Positions 42,552-50,867 of a DNA stretch of 64,000 nt are shown here, piece by piece; the stretch's first letter is position 1; the number at the start of each line of letters is the position of its first letter. Origin of the DNA: Metaruminococcus_A sp003150405 (lineage in GTDB: Bacteria > Bacillota > Clostridia > Oscillospirales > Ruminococcaceae); NCBI GenBank assembly GCA_902489745.1, contig CABUBB010000006.1, positions 1 to 64,000 on the forward strand, written 5' to 3'. Both the position numbers and the translations under genes were made by a program. The notes under the pieces were generated by a model. It was not told the origin of the DNA and ran no database searches. It saw nothing but the letters and a program-made list of their open reading frames with translations.

Positions 42552-44732
42552 TTATTGTTTTCCCGAACGCTCCACCGAAATCACGTCTTTGATTTTGGTG
42601 AGCTTGGTAATAATGTTTTTCAGCTGTTCCACCCCGGCAATGCCGATGGTGACGACAATGTTGGCGTTGCCGTTTTTCAGTTCGCGTGCAAATACCTCAT
42701 GCACCGGCACACGGAAATTTGCAAGCTCCACCGTCACATCGGCAAGCAGACCGTTGCGGTCATGTGCCACAATGTCAAGGGTACAGCGGTAATATTTCTC
42801 AGCGGAATCCGCCCAGTGCACCGCAATCCAGCGGTCGCGTTGTTCGGCGTTTCGCATAGAGGCAAGCACATTTACGCAATCCTGTTTGTGGATGGAAACC
42901 CCGTGTCCACGGGTGATAAACCCAATGATAGGGTCGCCCGGAAGCGGTGTACAGCACTGGGAGAATTTTACCAGGCAGTTGTCAATGCCCTCCACCACAA
43001 CGCCGCTGCTGCCCTTGTAGGGAGCCTTTGGAATATCCGGTGCCACCGGTATTTCACTTTCCGGTTTCGGCTTGTAGTTTTTCACATAATCGTCTTTGAT
43101 CCGTGCAATGATCTTGGAAAGCAGAATCCCCCCATAGCCAATAGCTGCGTAAAAATCATCCAGACTGTTACAATGGTACCGCTTGGCAATGGCGAGCAAA
43201 AACTCCTCCATTTCCTTTTCCGGCAGCACAATCTGGTTGCGCTTGAACTCACGCTCAACCTCTGTTTTTCCCTCCTGCACATTTTCGGTGCGGCGCTCTT
43301 TTTTAAACCATGCACGGATTTTATTGCGCGCCTCGCCGGTTTTGACGATATTTAACCACGCGCGGTTCGGCCCGTGATTGGGCGAGTTGCTGGTGATGAT
43401 ATCCACAACGTCTCCGGTTTTCACCTTGTAGTCAATCGGCACAATGCGTCCGTCCACCTTTGCCCCGGTCATCCGGTTGCCGACCGCACTGTGGATGGCG
43501 TATGCAAAATCAATCACGGTGGAGCCAAGCGGCAGGCTCTTGACGTCGCCCTTTGGCGTAAAAACAAAGACGTCCTCCGCGCCGAGGTCGTTTTTAATGC
43601 TGTATACAATTTCCTCAGGGTTTTCATTTTCCTGCTGGGCTTCTACCAGCCGGCGGATCCAGGCGAACCGCTCCTCCTGCTTGTCCTTGCCCTGAATACC
43701 GAGCTTGTATTTCCAGTGGGCGGCAATGCCGTATTCTGCCGTGTAGTGCATATCCCAGGTGCGGATTTGAATCTCAAACGGGATGCCTTCCTTGCTCAGC
43801 ACCGTCGTGTGCAGCGACTGATACATGTTCGCCTTGGGGGTGGAAATGTAGTCCTTAAAGCGGTTCGGAATCGGGGTGAACATATCGTGCATAATGCCCA
43901 AAATGTTATAGCACTCAATGACGGTTGAAGTGATGATACGCACCGCGTAGATGTCATAGACCTCATCAAAATCCCGGCCCGCCATATAAACCTTGCGGTA
44001 AATACCGTACAGGCTCTTGACCCGCCCTTCAATATGGGGCTTCATGTCGTATTCTTCCAGACGGTCGCTGATGCGCTCAATAATACTTGGAATGAAAAAC
44101 TTGCGGGTGGCATCCTTGAGCTGCAATGTATCCTCAATTTCTTTCAGCGCAACCGGATCCAGGTACTGGAGCGCCAAATCCTCCAGCTCCTCCTTGACCG
44201 CACGGATGCCGAGCCGGTGCGCAATCGGCGCGTAAATCTCCATTGTTTCCAGCGAGGTGTCCCGCTGTTTCTGCGCCGGGCGGAAAGAAAGGGTGCGCAT
44301 GTTGTGCAGCCGGTCCGCCAGCTTGATGATGATAACCCGGATGTCCTGCGACATGGCAAACAGCATTTTCCGCACATTTTCCGCCTGCTGTTCCTCGCGA
44401 GTGGAAAGCGGTATTTTGCTCAGCTTGGTGACGCCGTCCACAAGATTTGAAATTTCTTCGCCGAACTCAGACGCAAGCTCCTCTTTGGTGACTGGGGTAT
44501 CCTCCACAACGTCGTGCAGAAGCGCCGCGCATATGCTCGCCTCGTCCATGCCCAGCTCGACCAGAATGCAGGAAACCGCCAGCGGATGGGTGATATAAGG
44601 CTCGCCGGAGTCGCGGCGCTGCCCTTCATGGGCAGTGCGCGCAAACTCGTACGCCTTGACAATCAAATCCTTGTCATAGGTACGCCCGCTTTCATCAATC
44701 GCGTTGATTAAATTGTGCAGTAATGCCGACAT
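42552..44732 (-). CDS. relA: Bifunctional (p)ppGpp synthetase/hydrolase
   Basis: 726 residues from the ATG at 44732; the frame continues further upstream into recJ without similarity. HD hydrolase domain with LLHDVVEDTP (HD at 73-74). Synthetase domain with VYDIYAVRII and RFKD, the RXKD form typical of bifunctional Rel enzymes, plus FEIQIRTWDMHYTAEYGIAAHWKYK. TGS domain (about 390-450), then the zinc-finger-like CCTPLPGDPIIGF, and a C-terminal ACT domain (about 650-726). It makes and degrades (p)ppGpp in response to uncharged tRNA on the ribosome. Confidence 0.97.
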   Translation of the reverse strand: MSALLHNLINAIDESGRTYDKDLIVKAYEFARTAHEGQRRDSGEPYITHPLAVSCILVELGMDEASICAALLHDVVEDTPVTKEELASEFGEEISNLVDGVTKLSKIPLSTREEQQAENVRKMLFAMSQDIRVIIIKLADRLHNMRTLSFRPAQKQRDTSLETMEIYAPIAHRLGIRAVKEELEDLALQYLDPVALKEIEDTLQLKDATRKFFIPSIIERISDRLEEYDMKPHIEGRVKSLYGIYRKVYMAGRDFDEVYDIYAVRIITSTVIECYNILGIMHDMFTPIPNRFKDYISTPKANMYQSLHTTVLSKEGIPFEIQIRTWDMHYTAEYGIAAHWKYKLGIQGKDKQEERFAWIRRLVEAQQENENPEEIVYSIKNDLGAEDVFVFTPKGDVKSLPLGSTVIDFAYAIHSAVGNRMTGAKVDGRIVPIDYKVKTGDVVDIITSNSPNHGPNRAWLNIVKTGEARNKIRAWFKKERRTENVQEGKTEVEREFKRNQIVLPEKEMEEFLLAIAKRYHCNSLDDFYAAIGYGGILLSKIIARIKDDYVKNYKPKPESEIPVAPDIPKAPYKGSSGVVVEGIDNCLVKFSQCCTPLPGDPIIGFITRGHGVSIHKQDCVNVLASMRNAEQRDRWIAVHWADSAEKYYRCTLDIVAHDRNGLLADVTVELANFRVPVHEVFARELKNGNANIVVTIGIAGVEQLKNIITKLTKIKDVISVERSGKQ

Positions 44733-44754
44733 AAATCCATTCCCCAATCCTGAT

Positions 44755-46806
44755 TTAAGCATCCAATTTTTGCAGCATGCAAAACCGTTCCGACGCGGTG
44801 AGCGCAACCTGCGGCGGATGCTGTACCACAGAGACCCGCCCATCGGCCCGCGAACGATGAATCAACCCCAGTTCACTCAGCACATCAAGCGCCGCGCAAA
44901 ACCGGACATAATTTATTTTGGGATAAAACGCCGTAAGATACAGCCGTTCCAGCCCACCCTGAAAGCGCCCAAGCTGTTTGATCCCATTGTAAACCCGCAC
45001 AAGATCCTCCCGGCAGAGGTTCGCTTGCTCCAGCTCCTCCGGGGCCAGCAGAGCACCGGCGTCTATTTTACGGCAGACCAATTCCCAGTGTTCCCACTGT
45101 TTTTCTTCCAATCCGGCGGGACGTATATCCTCCACCCGCACCGACGGAGAGCGCCTTCCGGCAAACTCATTAACTTCAAGGGTGACCAGCAAATCCACAA
45201 CGCTGCCCGGCGCAAAACCAAACCATTCGGTCTCTTCCCCAAAACAGAGTGCCTGAAACGGCACACCGTTCTGAAGGAGTGAAAGTTTGGTGTGCTTCCC
45301 GCCAGACAGCGGCTGAACCGCCGTAATCTCCGCACCTTCCATACAAAAAAGAGGCACGGGGTTGGAAGCTCCAAACGGTTCCAACCGGCTGAGGACGTCA
45401 ATCAAGTTCAACGAAATTTCCGAAGCGGCCAGCATCCGGTCAATGCGGCAGCTCTCCCGCGGGGCAGATTCCAGCCAATCCTCCGCAATCCGGTTGAGGG
45501 CGGCCAAAAGCAAAGGGATATTTTCCCTTTGCATGGTCAGCCCGGCCGCTTGCGTATGCCCGCCAAACCGCTCCAGCAGCTCCGAGCAGGAGGACAGCGC
45601 CTTGTGGAGCGGAAATTCCGGCATGCTGCGCGCTGAACCAACGGCGGTATCCCCATCCAGGCTCAGCAGGACGACCGGCTTGCCGAACCGCTCCAGCATC
45701 CGGGCGCTGACAATGCCGATGACACCGGCGTCCCAGCCCTCGCCCGCAAGCACCAGCACCCGGTTGTTTAACTGTAATTCATCCGCGCGGAGCTGCTCCA
45801 TGCAGTCCTCTAAAATCGTTTGCTCCGCTGCCTTGCGGCGCCGGTTGAGTGCATCCACCTGCTGTGCAAGCCGGACGGCCTCTGCCGCATCACGGACAGC
45901 AAGCAAATCCGCTGCAAGGGAGGCACTGCCCATCCGCCCCGCCGCATTAATGCGCGGCACCAATCCAAACGCCACCGAGCGCGCGTTTAATTTTTTCAGG
46001 TTTACGCCAGCCTCTTCTGCCAGCGCAAGCAGTCCGGGATTGCTGCACTTTGCCGCCTGTTTCAGGCCGCTTTGCACCAGCACCCGGTTTTCCCCGGTTA
46101 AGGGCACCACATCCCCAATGGTGGCGACCATGGTCAGGACAAGCAGCTCCCGTATCTCTTCCGGCGGTAAAGCCTGCCCCTGGCTGAGGGCGCGCGCAAG
46201 CTGGTAAGCAACGCCAACCCCTGCATAATCACGGTATGCACAGGCACAGTCCTTGCGGTGTGGATCCACCACCGCAGCCGCCCGCGGCAAAGTCTCTCCC
46301 GGCTGGTGATGATCGGTAATCACCAAATCCAGCCCCAATTCCGCAGCATATTCTGCTTCGGCAACGGCAGAAATTCCATTATCCACCGTAACAACCAGGC
46401 CAATGCCCTGTTCTGCCAGTGCCTTTAAAGCCTCGGCATTCAGTCCATAGCCTTCGTTTTCCCGCGACGGGATGTAAACCATCACATCGCCGCCCTGCTG
46501 CCGCAGGTAACGGCAGAGCACGGTAGAAGCACAGACGCCGTCACAATCATAATCCCCGTAAACTGCAATTCGTTCTCCGCTGTCCAGTGCAGCGCGGATT
46601 CGCTCCACCGCCGCCGGCATATCCGGCAGGGTAAACGGGTCGGAAAGTTTTATCGTTGTTTCCAGCCAGTCCCCGGCAGTGGCAGGGGAATCATACCCGC
46701 GCGCGGTCAGAATATCCGCCAATACCTGCGGAATATGGTATTCCGCAGCGAGTACCGCCGCGAGTTCTGTACGTTCAGCGGGACGAACCCAACGTTTCAA
46801 TGCCAT
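44755..46806 (-). CDS. recJ: Single-stranded-DNA-specific exonuclease RecJ
   Basis: 683 residues from the ATG at 46806, after AAGGAAC. DHH phosphoesterase motifs: AVYGDYDCDGVCAS (about 70), VTVDNGIS (about 140) and VITDHHQPG (about 163, the DHH). DHHA1 domain with RINAAGRMGSA and GGHTQAAGLTM, then an OB-fold and a short C-terminal extension. A 5'-3' exonuclease in recombination and mismatch repair. The longer form beginning seven codons earlier has no Shine-Dalgarno. recJ-relA-dtd is a conserved Firmicutes order. Confidence 0.96.
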   Translation of the reverse strand: MALKRWVRPAERTELAAVLAAEYHIPQVLADILTARGYDSPATAGDWLETTIKLSDPFTLPDMPAAVERIRAALDSGERIAVYGDYDCDGVCASTVLCRYLRQQGGDVMVYIPSRENEGYGLNAEALKALAEQGIGLVVTVDNGISAVAEAEYAAELGLDLVITDHHQPGETLPRAAAVVDPHRKDCACAYRDYAGVGVAYQLARALSQGQALPPEEIRELLVLTMVATIGDVVPLTGENRVLVQSGLKQAAKCSNPGLLALAEEAGVNLKKLNARSVAFGLVPRINAAGRMGSASLAADLLAVRDAAEAVRLAQQVDALNRRRKAAEQTILEDCMEQLRADELQLNNRVLVLAGEGWDAGVIGIVSARMLERFGKPVVLLSLDGDTAVGSARSMPEFPLHKALSSCSELLERFGGHTQAAGLTMQRENIPLLLAALNRIAEDWLESAPRESCRIDRMLAASEISLNLIDVLSRLEPFGASNPVPLFCMEGAEITAVQPLSGGKHTKLSLLQNGVPFQALCFGEETEWFGFAPGSVVDLLVTLEVNEFAGRRSPSVRVEDIRPAGLEEKQWEHWELVCRKIDAGALLAPEELEQANLCREDLVRVYNGIKQLGRFQGGLERLYLTAFYPKINYVRFCAALDVLSELGLIHRSRADGRVSVVQHPPQVALTASERFCMLQKLDA

Positions 46807-46892
46807 ACTGCCAGTTCCTTTTCTCATTCAGAAGTATCTTTGACACTATTTTATCATTATTTCGGTGAAAATACAAATCCTTGGTGCAGAAA

Positions 46893-46919
46893 GGGCCGCC
46901 GCATTGGATGCGGCGGCCC
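46893..46919 (-). terminator. Terminator after the 46.9-47.7 kb gene
   Basis: 12-bp GC-rich stem GGGCCGCCGCAT / ATGCGGCGGCCC with a 3-nt loop; on the - strand followed by TTTCTG, so a short U-tract. Confidence 0.7.
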
Positions 46920-46933
46920 CTGGTAACCGGTCG

Positions 46934-47677
46934 TCAGGATTCATCTGTGGTTTTAACTCCATTGACCACATTGGTGAGAAGCTCAACCGCATGGTCATAG
47001 TTCTCCGGGTGGCTGCCCGCATGATTCTCGGTGCGGATTACAAACGCCAGCTCCTCCGGAATGTTTTTGGCGCCAATAGTCTCTTCCAGCACTGTTCCTT
47101 TCAGAAAATAGCGCTGCCCATCCACGTTGGGGTTCCCTGGGAACAGCTCGGAAAGATCCATAAACATATCCGGCTCCTGGCCGACAAGCTCTTCGTAAAT
47201 CCCCTCGTCCACCAAATAAATCATGGTATTGGCGTCATTAATGTAGCTTATCATCTTCGGGCGCGACGTGGTATCCGAGGAATTGCCCAGACTGACGCCA
47301 ATAATCTCGGCGCTGGACTGACCGTTGCCGTCCAAATCCACTACATACTCGTTGAGCGCGCCCGCAAGCTGCTCCATGTTTACCTCACTGGAGGAATAAA
47401 GCGTTAATATTTTAATATCGTACTTTGGCTTCTGAATCAAATTGACAAGCAGGAATACACCGGCAATGAGCACCGCAATTCCCAAAAGAATGCGCCATTT
47501 GTAATAATACAGAAAATTGGTGACCTTTTCCCCAGTCGTCTGAACATGCTGCGCCTGTTCAGCTGCAATTTCCCGCTGGCGTTCTTCGTCACTTTTTGGT
47601 TTCATGGTCTGCTTGACCTGGCGGATATAAGCCAGTTCACGCTGCCGGTTTTGGTCTTTTTTAATACTGCTGGCCAT
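46934..47677 (-). CDS. Single-span membrane protein, unknown function
   Basis: 247 residues. A charged, helical N-terminus (about 1-58, RQRELAYIRQVKQTMKPKSDEERQREI), one membrane helix (about 62-82), then an extracellular domain of about 165 residues with an aspartate-binding-like beta-alpha pattern (YDIKILTLYSSSEVNMEQLAGALNEYV; DTTSRPKMISYINDAN). It may be a membrane-tethered sensor or solute-binding-like protein. GGGAAGGGG precedes the ATG. It lies 118 nt after lysS, possibly in the same transcript. Not recognised further. Confidence 0.7.
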   Translation of the reverse strand: MASSIKKDQNRQRELAYIRQVKQTMKPKSDEERQREIAAEQAQHVQTTGEKVTNFLYYYKWRILLGIAVLIAGVFLLVNLIQKPKYDIKILTLYSSSEVNMEQLAGALNEYVVDLDGNGQSSAEIIGVSLGNSSDTTSRPKMISYINDANTMIYLVDEGIYEELVGQEPDMFMDLSELFPGNPNVDGQRYFLKGTVLEETIGAKNIPEELAFVIRTENHAGSHPENYDHAVELLTNVVNGVKTTDES

Positions 47678-47795
47678 TTTGGACCCCTTCCCTGTTCTTT
47701 GTACTGCCGCATTGATAGGAGCGCATAACTGCCGCCGTATAAACTGCCCTTCCGTCAGCTTTACATTGCAAAGCAGCGCCCGGCTGTTCCCGCTC

Positions 47796-49295
47796 TTATC
47801 GGCCCAGCGGCTTCATTGTGGGGAACAGCAGTACGTCGCGGATCGACGCGCTATTAGTAAGCAGCATGACCAGACGATCCAAACCGAAGCCAAGTCCACC
47901 CGTCGGCGGCATGCCGTATTCCAGCGCAGTGACGAAATCCTCGTCAATGTCAGCATGGATTCCCTGCGCGCGCTTTGCTTCAACCTGCTTTGCAAACCGC
48001 TCCCGCTGGTCAATCGGATCGTTGAGCTCCGAGAACGCGTTGCCCATTTCACGGTTGTAAATAAAATACTCAAACCGCTCGGTAAAGGCGGGATTCGACG
48101 GTTTGCGCTTGGCAAGCGGCGAATTTTCCACCGGATAATCGTAAATAATAGTCGGCTGCACCAGCTTGTCCTCAACAAACGCCTCAAAAAAGGCGATGAG
48201 CACATGTCCTTTGGTCGCGGAGTCACCTTCTTCAACCTCAATATGATGCTCTTTTGCACAGGCGCGGGCATCCTCATCAGTCGCCCATTCATTATAATCA
48301 ACGCCCGCATACTTCTGAACCGCTTCCACCATTGTCAGCCGTGTCCACGGGGCGCCCATGTTGATTTCAACCCCTTGGTATTCAATGACGTCGGTGCCGC
48401 AGACCTTGCGGGTGATGGTCTTATACATGTCCTCAATGAGGTCCATCATACCAAAATAATCGGTGTAAGCCTGGTACATTTCCACCGAGGTAAACTCCGG
48501 GTTGTGCGAGGTGTCCATTCCTTCGTTGCGGAAGATGCGGCCAACCTCGTACACACGGTCAAAACCGCCAACAATCAAGCGCTTTAAGTACAGCTCGGTC
48601 TCAATGCGGAGGTACATGTCAATGTCCAATGCATTGTGGTGGGTAACAAACGGACGCGCCGCAGCGCCAATTTCCAACGTATGCAGAACCGGTGTGTCCA
48701 CCTCCAAATAGCCAATCCCATCCAAATAAGCGCGCACTTCCTTGAGAATCTGGCTGCGTTTGTAAAAGGTGTCCCGCACCTCCGGGTTCATGATAAGATC
48801 CACATAGCGCTGGCGGTACCGCATCTCGGTATCGGTCAGGCCGTGGAACTTCTCCGGCAGCGGCAAAAGGGCTTTGGAAAGCAGGACAATTTCGGTTGCG
48901 TGAATCGAAATTTCTCCGCTCTTGGTTTTAAATACCGTTCCTTTCAACCCAATGATGTCGCCAATATCCCATTTTTTAAACGCGTTATAGCTGTCCTCGC
49001 CCACATCGTCAATGCGAACATAGGACTGCATCCGGTCGGTATGGTCACGCAGATCAATAAAGCTCGCCTTGCCCATCCGGCGGCGGCTCATCATACGCCC
49101 TGCAAGAGAAACGGATTTCCCCTCCAGCTCCTCATAATGGTCACGTACCTCTTTCGCTGTATGGGTGACCTTGTAACTGGTAATCTGGAATGGATCATTT
49201 CCAGCGGCCTGAAGCTCTGCCAGCTTTTCGCGGCGTACCCGCCGCTGCTCGCTCAGCTCCTGCAATTGAGCTGCGTCGTTCATCGGTTCGCTCAT
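47796..49295 (-). CDS. lysS: Lysine--tRNA ligase (class II)
   Basis: 499 residues from the ATG at 49295, downstream of AGGAGG; the longer open frame has a poor ribosome site. N-terminal OB-fold anticodon-binding domain (about 60-150, VSLAGRMMSRRRMGKASFIDLRDHT), class II catalytic core with motif 2 FRNEGMDTSHNPEFT (about 260-274) and motif 3 GLGFGLDRLVMLLT near the C-terminus. It charges tRNA-Lys. greA-lysS is a common Firmicutes pair, but a terminator lies between them here. Confidence 0.97.
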   Translation of the reverse strand: MSEPMNDAAQLQELSEQRRVRREKLAELQAAGNDPFQITSYKVTHTAKEVRDHYEELEGKSVSLAGRMMSRRRMGKASFIDLRDHTDRMQSYVRIDDVGEDSYNAFKKWDIGDIIGLKGTVFKTKSGEISIHATEIVLLSKALLPLPEKFHGLTDTEMRYRQRYVDLIMNPEVRDTFYKRSQILKEVRAYLDGIGYLEVDTPVLHTLEIGAAARPFVTHHNALDIDMYLRIETELYLKRLIVGGFDRVYEVGRIFRNEGMDTSHNPEFTSVEMYQAYTDYFGMMDLIEDMYKTITRKVCGTDVIEYQGVEINMGAPWTRLTMVEAVQKYAGVDYNEWATDEDARACAKEHHIEVEEGDSATKGHVLIAFFEAFVEDKLVQPTIIYDYPVENSPLAKRKPSNPAFTERFEYFIYNREMGNAFSELNDPIDQRERFAKQVEAKRAQGIHADIDEDFVTALEYGMPPTGGLGFGLDRLVMLLTNSASIRDVLLFPTMKPLGR

Positions 49296-49315
49296 ATCGT
49301 TTCGTACCTCCTGCA

Positions 49316-49336
49316 AAAACAGCTTGGTGCTGTTTT
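49316..49336 (-). promoter_or_regulatory. Hairpin in the lysS leader
   Basis: 8-bp stem AAAACAGC / GCTGTTTT with an ACCAA loop (- strand), followed by TGC and then the lysS Shine-Dalgarno AGGAGG. It could be a weak attenuator or protect the ribosome site. No T-box motif is present. Confidence 0.5.
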
Positions 49337-49382
49337 CATCATACAATTTACTTGTTTCCTGTTTTTGAATAAGTGGTAAACA

Positions 49383-49406
49383 AACAAAGGGCTTTCGCCC
49401 TTTGTT
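49383..49406 (-). terminator. greA terminator
   Basis: 10-bp stem AACAAAGGGC / GCCCTTTGTT with a 4-nt loop; on the - strand followed by TGTTTACC. It sits 10 nt after the greA stop and before the lysS leader. Confidence 0.88.
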
Positions 49407-49415
49407 TTAAAAATA

Positions 49416-49892
49416 CTATCTCTGAATTTCCAAAATTTCAAACTGGACCATGCCAGAAGGGGTCTCCGCTTCCACCATTTCACCGACACGGTGGCCAAGA
49501 ATGGCTTTGCCAACCGGGGATTCATCCGAAATTTTGCCGTTCATCGGATCTGCCTCGGTGGAACCAACCAGATGATACTCCATAATCTCGTCAAACTCCA
49601 CATCGCGGATTTTTACCTTGGAACCGAGATTAACAAGGTCGGTGTCCATTTCATCGTTATCCAGCACCTTTGCATTTTTGAGGATAGCCTCAAGCTGAAC
49701 AATACGCGCTTCCACCATTGCCTGCTCATTTTTGGCTTCATCGTATTCGCTGTTTTCCGAAAGGTCGCCAAAAGACAGCGCGACCTTAATTTTCTCCGCG
49801 ACCTCTTTGCGTTTTATGGTTTTCAGTTCTTCAAGCTCATCCTCCAGGCGTTTGAGGCCGTCAGCGGTAAGCATTACCTGTTTTGCAGACAT
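49416..49892 (-). CDS. greA: Transcription elongation factor GreA
   Basis: 158 residues from the ATG at 49892 after GGAGGAG. N-terminal coiled coil (about 1-75) with LSFGDLSENSEYDEAKNEQAMVEARI holding the two acidic tip residues that activate RNA-polymerase cleavage. C-terminal FKBP-like domain with VEFDEIMEYHLVGSTEADPMNGKISDESPVGKAILG. It rescues backtracked polymerase. The open frame extends 88 codons upstream, but only this start fits. Confidence 0.97.
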   Translation of the reverse strand: MSAKQVMLTADGLKRLEDELEELKTIKRKEVAEKIKVALSFGDLSENSEYDEAKNEQAMVEARIVQLEAILKNAKVLDNDEMDTDLVNLGSKVKIRDVEFDEIMEYHLVGSTEADPMNGKISDESPVGKAILGHRVGEMVEAETPSGMVQFEILEIQR

Positions 49893-49965
49893 TAAAACTC
49901 CTCCTAAAAACAAAAGTTCCCGATGGCTACGGAAACCCTTGTCAGTTTGCAATGTACCTATTATA

Positions 49966-50784
49966 TTAAATCTTCCCAGCGGTGTCAAGCGAGAATCGCT
50001 CTTCCAGTATATTTTGCAGCGTCCTGCGCTCATTATCCAACAGACAGCTTTCCGGCAGCAGCGTGCGCATTTGAAGCTGGCTGCCAATCCCGTAAAGAGC
50101 GGCGGAAAGCTGTAAGGGTTCCACCCGTTCGGGTGGCTCCAGCTTAAAATCATCAAACCGCTCCCGTGAAAAACCGTGGATTACCGTTGCGCCCTTGAAC
50201 TGGTCCGGCTCCAGTGTGACCACCGGCACTGTAACCGCACCCGCCAAATCGACACCAAACCCTTTTGGCGAAACAAGCATGAGGTTGTCGTTGGGATGAT
50301 CCAGTACATCGGTCACCTGTAGAACCGCGCCAAGCTCTGCACGCAGCTCCACCGCCAGATGATCGTAGCTCTCCCGGTGCAGCGTCACCACCTTGAGCAG
50401 CGCGCATTCTTTTGCCATTGCGCGGGCAAGATCGTGATAAACCCCGCGCAGATCAATCAGGGTTGCGCGCCGTTTCTGGAGCGGTACGTCTGATTCCGCC
50501 AGCCAAAATGAAACGGCATTTTTTAGAAAGACGTAACCAATTTCCGCCGTGTCAATCGGCCGGATGCCGCAGTCCTCCGGCAATTCAATCCCGGTGCAGA
50601 ACACTGCGCGGGAAGCGGTATCCCCCAAAAGGGCCGTCAATTTTTTTAGTTTTATCTTGTGCGCGGTAAGCTCCACCAATAAATAAGAGCCACCCTGGTA
50701 GGACACCGTCTGGGTGCGGTACCCACTGCGGAACAGGCCGCCGGAAATATACCGTCCTGCTTTCCCGGAAATGACAGCAAACAT
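49966..50784 (-). CDS. Conserved clostridial protein, unknown function
   Basis: 272 residues from the ATG at 50784 (MFAVISGKAGRYISG), nine bases after AGGGTGG. An alpha/beta pattern is visible: a strand-turn FAVISGKAG, and a Rossmann-like segment ATLIDLRGVYHDLARAM (about 107-123) followed by KVVTLHRESYDHLAVEL. I recognise no named family, catalytic motif, signal peptide or membrane helix. It lies between the S41-like gene and greA. Its ribosome site is buried in a hairpin (50792-50854), so it may be regulated at translation. Confidence 0.68.
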   Translation of the reverse strand: MFAVISGKAGRYISGGLFRSGYRTQTVSYQGGSYLLVELTAHKIKLKKLTALLGDTASRAVFCTGIELPEDCGIRPIDTAEIGYVFLKNAVSFWLAESDVPLQKRRATLIDLRGVYHDLARAMAKECALLKVVTLHRESYDHLAVELRAELGAVLQVTDVLDHPNDNLMLVSPKGFGVDLAGAVTVPVVTLEPDQFKGATVIHGFSRERFDDFKLEPPERVEPLQLSAALYGIGSQLQMRTLLPESCLLDNERRTLQNILEERFSLDTAGKI

Positions 50785-50791
50785 AAACAAT

Positions 50792-50854
50792 AACCACCCT
50801 ATTCCATCATTGATGCCGTTTGCACGGTGATCAATATATATGAACAGGGTGGTT
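50792..50854 (-). promoter_or_regulatory. Leader hairpin sequestering the ribosome binding site
   Basis: On the - strand AACCACCCT (from 50854) pairs with AGGGTGGTT (to 50792), which contains the ribosome site AGGGTGG of the following gene. Between them a second stem pairs TTGAT/ATCAA and CCGT/ACGG. It resembles an RNA switch or a protein-binding translational operator. Confidence 0.55.
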
Positions 50855-50867
50855 CAAATAAGACAAA

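Noticed and set aside
49893..50156. 88-codon N-terminal extension of greA
   Set aside because: No similarity and no ribosome site; GreA starts at 49892.
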